Below, one piece after another: positions 51,569 through 61,097 of a stretch of 64,000 nucleotides of DNA (position 1 is the first letter of the stretch; every line of letters begins with the position of its first letter). The DNA comes from Ralstonia pickettii (GTDB taxonomy: Bacteria; Pseudomonadota; Gammaproteobacteria; Burkholderiales; Burkholderiaceae), in contig NZ_JFZG01000006.1 of the NCBI RefSeq assembly GCF_000607165.1, forward strand, positions 682,001 to 746,000, written 5' to 3'. Position numbers and translations under genes: made by a program. Under the pieces are notes generated by a model. The model searched no databases and had not been told where the DNA came from. It saw only the letters and a list, made by a program, of their open reading frames with translations.

Positions 51569-52092
51569 GTTCACGCAAGGCATTACTGGGCATCACCGGC
51601 ACGTCGGGCAGCGGCAAGACCACGCTCGTCGAGCAGCTCATCGCCCGTTTCGTGCGCGACGGGCGCCGCGTGGCGGCCATCAAGCACACGCATCACGGCT
51701 TCGATCTCGATTCGCCGGGCAAGGATTCGTACCGTATGCGCGAAGCCGGCAGCGCCGAAGTCGTGCTCGTGGGCGGTGAACGCCTCGTGCTGATGCGCGA
51801 ATACACCAACGCCGTGGAACCCGAACTTGATGACGTGCTGGCGCTGCTCTCGCCCGCCACCGACCTCGTCATCGTAGAAGGCTATAAGCGCAGCACCTTC
51901 CCGAAAATCGAAGTGTTCCGCCCGTCGCTGGGGCGACCGCCGCTTTGGCCAGAAATTGGCGGCGTGGTGGCGGTGGCCACCGATTCGCCTGACGCCGTGC
52001 AGCCGCCTGAAGGCGTGGCCGTGCTCGATTTGAACGACGTCGATGCGGTGTACCGGTTTGCCGTACGGCAACTGGCCAACGCATCCATATGA
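51565..52092 (+). CDS. mobB: molybdopterin-guanine dinucleotide biosynthesis protein B
   Basis: A GTP-binding adaptor that assists MobA in making molybdopterin guanine dinucleotide. The 175-residue protein starts MSSRKALLGI. It has the P-loop GTSGSGKT at 12-19, the conserved KHTHHGFDLDSPGKDS segment near residue 39 and VIVEGYKRSTFPKIEVFR near 113. The start lies within the dacB stop (ATGA), so translation is coupled. No other molybdopterin gene is in the window. Confidence 0.95.
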   Translation: MSSRKALLGITGTSGSGKTTLVEQLIARFVRDGRRVAAIKHTHHGFDLDSPGKDSYRMREAGSAEVVLVGGERLVLMREYTNAVEPELDDVLALLSPATDLVIVEGYKRSTFPKIEVFRPSLGRPPLWPEIGGVVAVATDSPDAVQPPEGVAVLDLNDVDAVYRFAVRQLANASI

Positions 52093-52169
52093 AGCACTCT
52101 TAACATCCGGGCGAAGCAGCTTGGCTATGATGGGGCCGTCCAGTTTTTTGCCAGCCCCCTCCCAACAAC

Positions 52170-53342
52170 ATGCTTTCCCGTCTATCGGCCGCGCTGCTTG
52201 GCGCGGCATTTTTTTGCTCGGCCCTGCCAGTCGCTGCGCGTGATTGGGTCGCCCCGAATGCGACTCTCGGGCGCGGCGCACAGGTCCACCAATTCGTGCT
52301 CATCGATTCTGCGACCGGGCGCCCGATGCCCAACGCGCGCTACCGCCTGTTCCTGCCCGGCCACACCATCGCCGGCAAGCCGCCGCAGGCGGGTGAAACC
52401 GACAGCGTGATGTTCGGCACCACCGACGGCGCCGGACGTACGGCCAAGGTCCGGTTGCCAAAACATTACGCGGCGGCACGCTGGGTGCTCAATCCCGTCG
52501 TCGGCAATGGCGACCTCGGCGAATCGTTCCGCCTGGTCGATTCGCTCGGTGGCGCACCCATCGAGGGGCATCCGTATCTGATCGATGTGGTGGACGAATA
52601 CCTGGTCTGCGGCCACTCCAGCGCCGGTGGTTATACCGCCTACGTGCAATCGCGTGAGTCGCGCACCGTGCACCTTGAAAACACTGTGACCTTCACGCCG
52701 GCCGACGATGCCTGGTGCGCCGGCGAAGGCCGTGCGATCGCCGATAGCAGCAACTCGCAGGGCGCACCCGCTCTCTATTCGCAGTATCTCGGCACGCTCA
52801 CCGCCAACGCGGCGACACTCAGCGAAGACTTGCAGAGCCGCATCGCGCGCAAGCTGATGTCGCTCGCGATTGCCGAACGTGATGACGCCCGCATCGACCT
52901 GGCCCTCGACCTGCAGCCGGTGCCGGAAGACCGCCTCAACAGCTACGGCTACGAACTTGTTGACGCGGGCCTGCGCGTGGAGCGCGGCCTGTCGATGATC
53001 GAAGCCTATCTGGCCAAGCACCCGAACGACCCATTCGCGCTCGACAGCAAGGGCTGGGCGCTATACCGGCTCGGCCGCAACGACGAAGCGCTTACATGGT
53101 TCGACCGCTCTATCGCCGTCTTCGCGCAACCCGGCAGCGACTATGAAGCGAGCGATGACGCAGTACGCGAAGCACGCGCGGAAGGCCTCGCGCACAAGGG
53201 CGAAGTGCTTTGGAAGCTGGGCCGCGCGGACGAAGCGCACGATTGCTTCAGGCAGGGCCTCGCCATGTCGCCGCAGAACGATGTGCTCAAGGCCTCGCTG
53301 GCCCGCCTGGCCGTGACATTGCCGACCGCCGACGCCAAGTAG
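52170..53342 (+). CDS. exported protein with C-terminal TPR repeats, function unknown
   Basis: A 390-residue periplasmic protein. A signal peptide ends near residue 23 (PVAARDW). A beta-rich N-terminal half contains QVHQFVLIDSATGRPMPNAR, a carboxypeptidase-regulatory-like or surface-domain pattern, and LVCGHSSAGGYTAYV. The C-terminal third has two to three TPR units (FALDSKGWALYRLGRNDEAL, LAHKGEVLWKLGRADEAH, then CFRQGLAMSPQND). TPRs imply protein binding. I know no named family. It is monocistronic and followed by a strong terminator; no clear ribosome-binding site precedes the ATG. Confidence 0.75.
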   Translation: MLSRLSAALLGAAFFCSALPVAARDWVAPNATLGRGAQVHQFVLIDSATGRPMPNARYRLFLPGHTIAGKPPQAGETDSVMFGTTDGAGRTAKVRLPKHYAAARWVLNPVVGNGDLGESFRLVDSLGGAPIEGHPYLIDVVDEYLVCGHSSAGGYTAYVQSRESRTVHLENTVTFTPADDAWCAGEGRAIADSSNSQGAPALYSQYLGTLTANAATLSEDLQSRIARKLMSLAIAERDDARIDLALDLQPVPEDRLNSYGYELVDAGLRVERGLSMIEAYLAKHPNDPFALDSKGWALYRLGRNDEALTWFDRSIAVFAQPGSDYEASDDAVREARAEGLAHKGEVLWKLGRADEAHDCFRQGLAMSPQNDVLKASLARLAVTLPTADAK

Positions 53343-53362
53343 GAAAAACATCGCTACAAACA

Positions 53363-53389
53363 AAAACGCCCGCTTCACGCGGGCGTTTT
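53363..53389. terminator. bidirectional rho-independent terminator
   Basis: An 11-base stem, AAAACGCCCGC at 53363-53373 and its complement at 53379-53389, with a 5-base loop. It separates the TPR gene (ends 53342) and the converging GDSL esterase gene (ends 53422). Confidence 0.9.
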
Positions 53390-53390
53390 G

Positions 53391-53422
53391 CTCAGTGGTG
53401 CTCGATCTCAGTGGTGCTCGAT
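53391..53422. repeat. 16-bp tandem duplication at the 3' end of the GDSL esterase gene
   Basis: CTCAGTGGTGCTCGAT occurs twice back to back (53391-53406 and 53407-53422). The second copy ends at the esterase stop codon. It looks like a small local duplication without coding effect. Confidence 0.8.
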
Positions 53423-54465
53423 CAGTGCGTCACGCCGTCAGCCAGCAGGCGTTGCAGCACGTTGCTCGAGATCAGGCGATGACCGCCCGTGGTGGGGTGC
53501 ACGCCGTCGGCGAACAGGTAGGACGTATCGGCGCCCGTGGCCACAAGCGTGTTGGCCGAGCAGAACAGCGAGCTGCCGCCCGCGCCCGGCACGAGTGTGT
53601 TGATCTTGGTCGCATCGCACGCCGGCACGCTGGTGTTGCTGAACCCGAACGTCGCGCCGTTCTGGATGACGGCCGTCAGCTGCGCGTTGAAGTCGATCAC
53701 GCGAGCGCTGGTGCCGGCCAGACCGGTTTGCAGCGTGGTGTTGAACGCGCCCACCAGTGCGTGCAGCAGTGCCTGGCCTGTCGCGCCGCCCGCCACGCCC
53801 TGCGGCGTCAGGCTGCTGTCAGGCAGGTTGAACACGTAGAGCTGCGTCGCGTTCTTGCTGATCATGTCCTTGATGTAACCGACCAGATCGGTCGCCGCCT
53901 GCTGCACTTGTGCGGTAGCGATGGCAGGCGTCACACCCGAGTTGGGTGTCGCGACGGCGGCAGCCCAGTAGAAGATGTCGTTGTTGCCGCCGAACACGAA
54001 CACCACGTCGTTGTTGCCGTTGAACGTGTTGTTGCTGGCCGCGTAGAAGTTGGCGAGTTGCTGTTTGACCGGATAGGTGAGCGCCCCGGCGCCACCGTTG
54101 TGACCAATGCCATTCGGGTCGGTCACGCGCGAGCCGCCTTGCGCGTAGTCGAAGCAACCGGGTTTCGGGCAGGTCTGCACCGAGGTGGCGTAACCCATCA
54201 CTGCCGGCGTGAGCGTCACACCGAGTTGTGCGGCCACGGTTTCCGCCCAGATCGGACCGGGGTTGGTGGTGAACTTGCCGCCGCCCACGGCAGCCGCTGC
54301 CGGCGTGTAGGTGCCGGCATCGCTCAGGCTGTCGCCGAATACCACCATGCGCTGCACCTTGGCGACGTTGGGGTTGCCGCTCTGATCGCTTTCACCGCCG
54401 CAAGCCGCCAGGCTCAAGGCCAGGGCCGCCGATGCGACGACGCCCATCCATTGACGCAACTTCAT
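53422..54465 (-). CDS. SGNH/GDSL-family esterase/lipase, lipoprotein
   Basis: A 347-residue lipid-anchored hydrolase. The lipobox LAAC ends at Cys22. Block I is VFGDSLSDAG (nucleophile Ser46), block III is FGGNNDIF, and block V DGVHPTTGGH carries the catalytic Asp and His. Extra Cys pairs (QTCPKPGC, PACDATKI, SLFCSAN) suggest disulfides. Relatives are outer-membrane or secreted esterases acting on lipids or polymer side groups. The ATG at 54465 follows GGAGACAGACATC. It lies downstream of sua5 on the same strand with a 146-base gap, so it probably has its own promoter. Confidence 0.9.
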   Translation of the reverse strand: MKLRQWMGVVASAALALSLAACGGESDQSGNPNVAKVQRMVVFGDSLSDAGTYTPAAAAVGGGKFTTNPGPIWAETVAAQLGVTLTPAVMGYATSVQTCPKPGCFDYAQGGSRVTDPNGIGHNGGAGALTYPVKQQLANFYAASNNTFNGNNDVVFVFGGNNDIFYWAAAVATPNSGVTPAIATAQVQQAATDLVGYIKDMISKNATQLYVFNLPDSSLTPQGVAGGATGQALLHALVGAFNTTLQTGLAGTSARVIDFNAQLTAVIQNGATFGFSNTSVPACDATKINTLVPGAGGSSLFCSANTLVATGADTSYLFADGVHPTTGGHRLISSNVLQRLLADGVTH

Positions 54466-54611
54466 GATGTCTGTCTCCCGTGTGGAATTTTTTTTGGTCT
54501 GTGGTGCCGCGGTGCGTAACCTCGCCGTGCGCGTTTGAAGCACGCGGAACGACACAACGCCCAAGTGTAGCGAGGTTGCCGGGCGCACGGCGAACGCGCA
54601 CCCCGTAAGAA

Positions 54612-55625
54612 TTAGAGGTCCGTCTCGAACGCGGCGGCCGCGCGACGCAGGCGGTCGTTGACGGCCGCCCAGGCGGGCGTGTCAGCTAGGGTTTCCACCC
54701 AAATGGCGTCGTAGCCGCCGCGGTCGAGTTCGCGCAATAGCGCGTAGAGCGCGTTGGCATAGGCGGCAGGTGTGGCGGGGGCGACGCGCTGATCGCAGCC
54801 GTCACGCAGTGCCACGGGGGCACCGAGCCACACGATGCGCTTGTCCGCGGGCAGCGCAGCCAAGCGCGCGGGCACATCGGCAGCCGATAACAGATGCAAT
54901 GGCGTACGCGGCGCGTAGTGCGCCTTCAACGTGCCGGAAGCACGCGGCGCAGCGGCATCGGGAAGCGCCGGCACTTCGCCGGTCACGCGCTCGATGTCTT
55001 CGGGCGTGATGGCGCCCGGGCGCAGCAGCACGGGGCCAATGCCTTGATCCAGCCGCGAAAGATCGATGATGGTCGATTCGATGCCCACATCCACGCCGTC
55101 GCCTTCGAGCACGAACACGGCGTCGCCGAATTCGTCTCGCACGTGCTGCGCGGTGGTCGGGCTGACCTGGCCGAACTTGTTGGCCGACGGCGCTGCAATG
55201 CCGCCGCGCCCGCGCTTGAAGCGCGAGAGCAACGCCTGCGCCACCGGGTGCGATGGGCAACGCAGCCCGATGCTGTCCTGCCCACCCGCCACGGCCGCGG
55301 GAATATGCGGCGCACGTTTCAGGATCAGCGTGAGCGGCCCCGGCCAGAAGGCTTCGATGAGTTGGAGCGCGATGCCGGGCACATCGTCGGCCCAATAGGA
55401 AATATCGGCGCCGTCGACCACGTGCACGATCACGGGGTGATCGGACGGACGGCCCTTGGCCGCATAGATCTTGGCGATGGCCTGCGGGCTTTCGGCATCG
55501 GCGCCGAGTCCGTACACGGTCTCGGTCGGGAAGGCGACCAGCTCGCCCGCCTCCAGCCTGCGCGCAGCCTCATCAAGACGTTCGGCGGAAGGCATGGTGT
55601 AGGGCGTTTTCGTCCGATGCGGCAT
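54612..55625 (-). CDS. sua5: L-threonylcarbamoyladenylate synthase, long Sua5 type
   Basis: Makes threonylcarbamoyl-AMP from threonine, bicarbonate and ATP for the t6A modification of ANN-decoding tRNAs. The 337-residue protein has the YrdC domain (about 15-205), with GELVAFPTETVYGLGADAES, KGRPSDHPVIVHV and APSANKFGQVSPTTAQHV. The linker SGTLKAHYAPRTPL leads to the C-terminal Sua5 domain. The ATG at 55625 follows purK by 13 bases, so the gene is the fourth member of the purC-purE-purK-sua5 unit. Confidence 0.93.
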   Translation of the reverse strand: MPHRTKTPYTMPSAERLDEAARRLEAGELVAFPTETVYGLGADAESPQAIAKIYAAKGRPSDHPVIVHVVDGADISYWADDVPGIALQLIEAFWPGPLTLILKRAPHIPAAVAGGQDSIGLRCPSHPVAQALLSRFKRGRGGIAAPSANKFGQVSPTTAQHVRDEFGDAVFVLEGDGVDVGIESTIIDLSRLDQGIGPVLLRPGAITPEDIERVTGEVPALPDAAAPRASGTLKAHYAPRTPLHLLSAADVPARLAALPADKRIVWLGAPVALRDGCDQRVAPATPAAYANALYALLRELDRGGYDAIWVETLADTPAWAAVNDRLRRAAAAFETDL

Positions 55626-55638
55626 GGGCGACTCGTCT

Positions 55639-56874
55639 TTAGGCGGGCTGCAGGCCGAGCACGTGCGCGGCATGGCGGAATGCTTCGTCCACCACTTCCG
55701 GCGAGGTGCCGACGCAATTCACGTGACCCATCTTGCGGCCCGGGCGCGCATCCGCCTTGCCGTACAGGTGGACCTTCGCACCGCTGTGGCGCATCACTTC
55801 GTGCCACGCAGGCGTGCGCTCGAGACCGTATTCGAACCACACGTCGCCCAGCACATTCAGCATGCGCCCCGGCGAGTGCTGCCGCGTGCTGCCCAGCGGC
55901 AGGCGGGCCATGGCGCGCACCTGCTGCTCGAACTGGCTGGTCTCGCACACGTCCATGGTGATGTGGCCGGAGTTGTGCGGACGCGGCGCCATTTCGTTGG
56001 CGACCAGAGAGCCATCCTGCAGCACGAAGAACTCGATGCACAGCACGCCGACGTAGCCCATTTCTTCGGCGATCATCGCCGCGGCGGCACGTGTGCGCGT
56101 GGCAATGTCATCCGACACGCTGCGCGAGGGCATGGTCGTTGAAAACAGGATGCCGTCACGGTGCTCGTTCTCGGCAAGCGGCCAAGTGGCGGTCGTGCCA
56201 TCGGCGCCGCGCGCGGCCAGCACCGACACCTCGTACGCCAGCGGCAGCATCTTCTCCAGCACGCACGGCACGTGCTGCATGGCCGCCCAGGCGGCGCGCA
56301 GTTCTTCAACCGTTGAGACACGCGCCTGGCCCTTGCCGTCGTAGCCCATGCGGGCGATCTTCAGGATGCCGGGCAGCAGGTCGGCGGGCAGTTGTTCGAT
56401 ATCGGCTTCGTGTTCAATCACCCAGCTCGGTGCGGGGTGGATGCCGGTGCGTGCGGCGCACAGCGCGAAGAACTTTTTCTCGGCGATGCGGTTCTGCGCG
56501 ATCGATACGCAGTTGGCACGCGGCGCAACGAACGCACCGAGTTGCTCCAGGCGATCGAGCGCCATGGCCGGCACGTTTTCGAATTCAGTGGTGACGGCCG
56601 GGCACAGCGCAGCCATCTCTGCCAATGCGGCTTCATCGGTATAGCCAGCGCACAGATGGCGCTCTGCGATGGTGCCGGCAGGGCTGTTCGGATCCGGGTC
56701 GAGCACGCAGACTTTGTAGCCCATCGCCTGCGCGGCGTGCGTGAACATGCGGCCGAGCTGGCCGCCGCCGAGCATGCCAAGCCAGGCATCGGGCAGGATC
56801 GCGTTGGGAACGTTCAGCGCGCGGGATTCCGCGGTGTGGGCTTGCGCCAGGCGCGGGTTCAGGTCGTCGGCCAT
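55639..56874 (-). CDS. purK: N5-carboxyaminoimidazole ribonucleotide synthase
   Basis: ATP-grasp enzyme that carboxylates aminoimidazole ribonucleotide with bicarbonate, giving the substrate for PurE. It has 411 residues, slightly longer than usual because of about 28 extra N-terminal residues before [16 protein letters not shown]-grasp features include [38 protein letters not shown] and [15 protein letters not shown]. The start could be internal, but ATG 56874 is close behind purE (19 bases) and is kept. Co-transcribed with purC and purE. Confidence 0.95.
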   Translation of the reverse strand: MADDLNPRLAQAHTAESRALNVPNAILPDAWLGMLGGGQLGRMFTHAAQAMGYKVCVLDPDPNSPAGTIAERHLCAGYTDEAALAEMAALCPAVTTEFENVPAMALDRLEQLGAFVAPRANCVSIAQNRIAEKKFFALCAARTGIHPAPSWVIEHEADIEQLPADLLPGILKIARMGYDGKGQARVSTVEELRAAWAAMQHVPCVLEKMLPLAYEVSVLAARGADGTTATWPLAENEHRDGILFSTTMPSRSVSDDIATRTRAAAAMIAEEMGYVGVLCIEFFVLQDGSLVANEMAPRPHNSGHITMDVCETSQFEQQVRAMARLPLGSTRQHSPGRMLNVLGDVWFEYGLERTPAWHEVMRHSGAKVHLYGKADARPGRKMGHVNCVGTSPEVVDEAFRHAAHVLGLQPA

Positions 56875-56893
56875 GAATCAGGTCGTAGGTTAC

Positions 56894-57409
56894 TTAAGCG
56901 CCGTGCACAGGGAGCGTCATGCCGCGCGCGACTTCGGTCTGCTGCGCGCGGAAGGCCTCGAGCTTGTCGGCAAGGGCCGAGTCGGTGGTGGCGATCGTCG
57001 CGATGGCAGCCAGCGCTGCGTTGGCCGCACCGGCCTCGCCAATAGCGAACGTCGACACCGGAATGCCCTTGGGCATCTGCACGATGGAGAGCAGCGAATC
57101 TTCGCCGCGCAGGTACTTGGACGGCACCGGCACGCCGAACACCGGCACGATCGTCTTGGCGGCGATCATGCCCGGCAAGTGGGCTGCCCCGCCCGCGCCG
57201 GCGATGATGGCGCGCAAACCACGGCTGCGTGCGGCTTCGGCGTAACGGAACATGTCGTCCGGCATACGGTGCGCAGAAACAACCTGCGCCTCGAACGGAA
57301 TGCCGAACTGCGTGAGCATGTCGACGGCGTGGCGCATCACTTCCCAGTCGGAGCTGGAGCCCATCACCACGCCAACGAGCGGAGCGGATTGCTGTGCGGT
57401 CATCGTCAT
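56894..57409 (-). CDS. purE: N5-carboxyaminoimidazole ribonucleotide mutase
   Basis: Moves the carboxyl group of N5-CAIR to C4 in purine synthesis, working after PurK. The 171-residue class I PurE has [10 protein letters not shown] (GSSSDW at 17-22), the catalytic histidine in [10 protein letters not shown], and [17 protein letters not shown]. The length is normal. It lies 10 bases downstream of purC and 19 upstream of purK, in the same direction. Confidence 0.96.
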   Translation of the reverse strand: MTMTAQQSAPLVGVVMGSSSDWEVMRHAVDMLTQFGIPFEAQVVSAHRMPDDMFRYAEAARSRGLRAIIAGAGGAAHLPGMIAAKTIVPVFGVPVPSKYLRGEDSLLSIVQMPKGIPVSTFAIGEAGAANAALAAIATIATTDSALADKLEAFRAQQTEVARGMTLPVHGA

Positions 57410-57419
57410 CGCTCCTTGT

Positions 57420-58343
57420 TCAGCGCAGCGATTCGCCGGTCAGGCGGGTCAGCGCTTCGCGGTACTTGTCGGCGGTCTTTTCGATCACCTCGGCGGGCAG
57501 TTGCGGCGCCGGCGCAGTCTTCGGCCACGGTTTGCCGTCGATGCGCACCGCTTCGAGCCAATCGCGCACGAACTGCTTGTCGAACGACGGCGGGTTCGTG
57601 CCGACCTGGTACGAATCGGCCGGCCAGAAGCGCGACGAATCTGCGGTGAGCGCCTCGTCCATCAGCGTGAGCGTGCCGTTCTCATCCAGACCGAATTCGA
57701 ACTTGGTGTCGGCGATGATGATGCCGCGCGTGGCAGCAAAGTCGGAGGCTTCCTTGTACAGGCGGATGCTCACGTCGCGGATCTGCGCGGCGAGGTCGGG
57801 GCCGATGCGGCGCTCGACTTCATCGAAGGAAATGTTCTCGTCGTGCTCACCCATCTCGGCCTTGGCGGCGGGGGTGAAGATCGGCTCGGGCAACTTCTGC
57901 GCGTTCTGCAGGCCGGGGGCCAGATGCACGCCGCAGACGGCGCCGGTGGCTTGGTAATCCTTCCAGCCGCTGCCGGCCAGGTAGCCGCGCACCACGGCTT
58001 CCACCAGGATCGGCTTCAGGCGTTTGACCACGATGGCGCGGCCGCGCACCTGGTCGACTTCATTCGGAGCCACCACGGTTTCCGGGGCGATGCCCGTCTC
58101 GTGCGTCGGCACGATGTGGCGCAGCTTGTTGAACCAGAAATCCGACATCTGCGCGAGCACACGGCCCTTGTCCGGAATCGGCTGGCCGAGAATCACGTCA
58201 AACGCCGAGAGGCGGTCGGTGGTGACCATCAGCAGCTTGTCGTCGCCGACAGCGTAGTTCTCGCGCACCTTGCCACGGCCGAGCAACGGCAGGCTGGTGA
58301 TCGACGATTCGTAAAGGGCGGAGGATGCAGGGGTGGCGGACAC
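57420..58343 (-). CDS. purC: phosphoribosylaminoimidazole-succinocarboxamide synthase
   Basis: Joins aspartate to CAIR with ATP to form SAICAR. The 307-residue protein is the long bacterial/fungal form. It starts near [20 protein letters not shown] and contains [20 protein letters not shown], the [17 protein letters not shown] segment and [15 protein letters not shown]. The start codon is GTG at 58343 with no strong ribosome-binding site; no in-frame ATG lies near. It is the first gene of the purC-purE-purK-sua5 unit, separated from fba by a hairpin terminator. Confidence 0.96.
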   Translation of the reverse strand: MSATPASSALYESSITSLPLLGRGKVRENYAVGDDKLLMVTTDRLSAFDVILGQPIPDKGRVLAQMSDFWFNKLRHIVPTHETGIAPETVVAPNEVDQVRGRAIVVKRLKPILVEAVVRGYLAGSGWKDYQATGAVCGVHLAPGLQNAQKLPEPIFTPAAKAEMGEHDENISFDEVERRIGPDLAAQIRDVSIRLYKEASDFAATRGIIIADTKFEFGLDENGTLTLMDEALTADSSRFWPADSYQVGTNPPSFDKQFVRDWLEAVRIDGKPWPKTAPAPQLPAEVIEKTADKYREALTRLTGESLR

Positions 58344-58408
58344 GGCGGAACCCGAGAGGAGATAAGAAAACGTGGAAGGCCAGCATTATACGTGGCCCAT
58401 GCAATGCA

Positions 58409-58435
58409 AAACGGCTGGCGCAGTGCCAGCCGTTT
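58409..58435 (-). terminator. rho-independent terminator after fba
   Basis: An 11-base perfect stem, AAACGGCTGGC at 58409-58419 and its complement at 58425-58435, with a 5-base loop. On the minus strand it follows the fba stop (58457) by 21 bases and ends in TTTTGCATTG. It separates the glycolytic genes from the purine unit. Confidence 0.85.
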
Positions 58436-58456
58436 GCCAGATGTGACGCGAAATGC

Positions 58457-59521
58457 TTATTGCACCACTTGCGCCAGATCGCCGCTTTGGTACTTCTGCG
58501 CCATCACCGACAGACCGATCGGCTTGATCTTGCCAGCCTGACCTTCGCAGCCGAACTCGATATAGCGCGCCTTGCAGACCTGCTTGGCGGCTTCGCGGGC
58601 GGGCTTGAGCCATTCGCGGGCATCGAACTTGTCCGGGTTTTCGGCCAGGAACTTACGCACCGCGCCCGTCATTGCCAGGCGGATGTCGGTGTCGATGTTG
58701 ATCTTGCGCACGCCGTACTTGATGGCTTCCTGGATTTCCTCGACGGGCACGCCGTAGGTTTCCTTCATCTTGCCGCCGTACTGGTTGATGATAGCCAGCA
58801 GTTCTTGCGGCACGCTCGACGAGCCGTGCATCACCAGGTGGGTGTTCGGGATGCGCGCGTGGATTTCCTTCACGCGGCTGATCGCCAGTATGTCGCCGGT
58901 AGGCTTGCGCGTGAACTTGTAGGCGCCGTGGCTGGTGCCAATGGCAATGGCCAGGGCGTCCAGTTGGGTCGCCTTGACGAACTGGGCAGCCTCTTCCGGG
59001 TCGGTCAGCAGGGACGAGTGGTCGAGCTTGCCTTCCGCGCCGTGGCCATCTTCCTCGCCGGCCATACCGGTCTCCAGCGAGCCCAGGCAGCCGAGTTCGC
59101 CTTCAACGGTCACACCAACCTTGTGGGCCATCTCGACCACGCGGCGCGTCACGTCGACGTTGTAGTCGAAATCAGCCGGGGTCTTGCCGTCTTCGCGCAG
59201 CGAGCCGTCCATCATGACCGAGCCGAAGCCCAGGTCGATGGCGCCCTGGCAGATTGCCGGGCTTTGGCCGTGATCCTGGTGCATGACCAGCGGAATCTCC
59301 GGATAAGCCTCGACGGCGGCCTGGATCAGGTGCTTGATGAACGATTCGCCGGCGTATTTGCGGGCGCCTGCGCTGGCCTGCAGGATGACCGGTGCGCCGG
59401 CTTCCTTGGCAGCTTCCATCACAGCCTGGACTTGCTCCAGATTGTTCACGTTGAATGCCGGCAGGCCGTAGCCGTTTTCAGCGGCGTGGTCCAGCAGTTG
59501 GCGCATCGAGACGAGTGGCAT
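58457..59521 (-). CDS. fba: fructose-1,6-bisphosphate aldolase, class II
   Basis: Zinc-dependent aldolase interconverting fructose 1,6-bisphosphate with two triose phosphates; in related bacteria it serves mainly gluconeogenesis and the Calvin-type cycle (CbbA-like). It has 354 residues. The metal and active-site motifs are [11 protein letters not shown] (HQDHG at 81-85), [17 protein letters not shown] and [14 protein letters not shown]. The ATG follows TAGGAGAAAACC. It lies 87 bases downstream of pyk in a tandem pgk-pyk-fba arrangement and ends in a clear terminator. Confidence 0.95.
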   Translation of the reverse strand: MPLVSMRQLLDHAAENGYGLPAFNVNNLEQVQAVMEAAKEAGAPVILQASAGARKYAGESFIKHLIQAAVEAYPEIPLVMHQDHGQSPAICQGAIDLGFGSVMMDGSLREDGKTPADFDYNVDVTRRVVEMAHKVGVTVEGELGCLGSLETGMAGEEDGHGAEGKLDHSSLLTDPEEAAQFVKATQLDALAIAIGTSHGAYKFTRKPTGDILAISRVKEIHARIPNTHLVMHGSSSVPQELLAIINQYGGKMKETYGVPVEEIQEAIKYGVRKINIDTDIRLAMTGAVRKFLAENPDKFDAREWLKPAREAAKQVCKARYIEFGCEGQAGKIKPIGLSVMAQKYQSGDLAQVVQ

Positions 59522-59608
59522 GGTTTTCTCCTATGGATCGATCTGTATTCGGTCTCAGGAACCCGTGGGCGTCTGGTAGACGTAGCAAACGGCGTTCCGT
59601 CGTGGGCG

Positions 59609-61048
59609 TCAGTGCATGCCGACGCGAACAATCTTGAGCGTGTTGGTGCCGCCGGCCTGACCCATCGGCTCGCCGACGGTCAGGACGATGAAGTCGCCAC
59701 GCTGCACGACGCCACGCGCGACCAGCAGTTCTTCGGCCTGGTGCAGGGCTTCGTCACGGTCGGCGCTGTTGGCCAGCGGCAGCGACTGCACGTTGCGGTA
59801 CAGGGCCATCTTGCGCTGCGAGGCCACGTTGGGCGTCATCGCATAAATGGGGATGTTGATGCCGTGGCGGCTCATCCACAGCGCCGTGGCGCCGGAATCG
59901 GTAAGCGCGGCAATCGCCTTGACCTGCAGATGGTGCGCCGTGAACAGCGCCCCCATGGCAATCGACTGGTCAATGCGGCTGAAAGTCTGGTCGAGGAAGT
60001 CAGTGTCCAGGTGCACGGATTGCGACTTCTCGGCTTCCAAACAGATGGCAGCCATGGCCTCGATGGTCTCGACCGGGTAGCGCCCGGCAGCGGTTTCCGC
60101 CGACAGCATCACCGCATCGGTGCCGTCGAGCACGGCGTTGGCGACGTCCGACACCTCGGCGCGCGTCGGCACCGGGTTGACGATCATCGATTCCATCATC
60201 TGCGTGGCGGTGATGGCCAGCTTATTGTTTTCGCGGGCCAGCTTGATCATGCGCTTCTGCAGCGCTGGCACAGCCGCGTTGCCCACTTCCACCGCCAGGT
60301 CGCCACGCGCGACCATGATGCCGTCGGAAGCGGCCAGGATCTCTTCGAGCACGCCGGGGCGGATGGCCTCGGCACGCTCGATCTTGGCGATCATGCGCGT
60401 CTTGTGGTTGTGCGGCGCACCTGCCACGGCGGCCAGCTGGCGCGCCATTTCCATGTCGGTCGCGTTCTTGGGGAAGCTGACCGCAACGTAATCGGCGCCC
60501 AGCGCCATCGCGGTCTTGATGTCTTCCATGTCCTTGGCGGTCAGCGCCGGCGCCGACAGCCCGCCGCCCTGGCGGTTGATGCCCTTGTTGTTGGACAGAT
60601 CTCCGCCGATCTTGACGATGGTCTCAATCTCTTCACCCACCACGCGCTCGACCTGCAGCACGATCAGCCCGTCGTTGAGCAGCAGCAGATCGCCCGGGCC
60701 AACGTCGCGCGGCAGTTCCTTGTAGTCGAGACCGACGCGCTCCTGGTTGCCCAGTTCGCAGCGGGCGTCGAGCGTAAAGCGATCACCCGGTTCGAGCGTG
60801 ATCTTGCCGCTCTCGAACTTGCCGACGCGGATCTTCGGACCCTGCAGGTCGGCCATGATGGCCACCTCGCGGCCCACCGAACGCGCCACTTCGCGCACAA
60901 GCTGCGCACGATCGATGTGATCTTGCGCCGCGCCGTGCGAGAAGTTCAGCCGCACCACGTCCACCCCCGCGGCGATCATGCGGGTCAGGACTTCCTGCGT
61001 GCTGGACGCGGGGCCGAGCGTTGCGACGATCTTGGTAGCACGGGTCAT
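59609..61048 (-). CDS. pyk: pyruvate kinase
   Basis: Converts phosphoenolpyruvate and ADP to pyruvate and ATP. The 479-residue protein begins MTRATKIVATLGPASSTQE, holds the NFSHG substrate motif near residue 34, MADLQGPKIRVG, and the signature IMVARGDLAVEVG with the preceding MIAKIERAEAI catalytic lysine segment. The small C-domain ends TNTLKIVRVGMH. The ATG at 61048 is the first that begins the conserved N-terminus; the frame is open far upstream but without conserved residues. It follows pgk by 49 bases. Confidence 0.96.
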   Translation of the reverse strand: MTRATKIVATLGPASSTQEVLTRMIAAGVDVVRLNFSHGAAQDHIDRAQLVREVARSVGREVAIMADLQGPKIRVGKFESGKITLEPGDRFTLDARCELGNQERVGLDYKELPRDVGPGDLLLLNDGLIVLQVERVVGEEIETIVKIGGDLSNNKGINRQGGGLSAPALTAKDMEDIKTAMALGADYVAVSFPKNATDMEMARQLAAVAGAPHNHKTRMIAKIERAEAIRPGVLEEILAASDGIMVARGDLAVEVGNAAVPALQKRMIKLARENNKLAITATQMMESMIVNPVPTRAEVSDVANAVLDGTDAVMLSAETAAGRYPVETIEAMAAICLEAEKSQSVHLDTDFLDQTFSRIDQSIAMGALFTAHHLQVKAIAALTDSGATALWMSRHGINIPIYAMTPNVASQRKMALYRNVQSLPLANSADRDEALHQAEELLVARGVVQRGDFIVLTVGEPMGQAGGTNTLKIVRVGMH

Positions 61049-61097
61049 GGGCGGCGGTGTCTCGTTGTTGTGGTGGCGATGTTCGCGGCGCTTGCGC

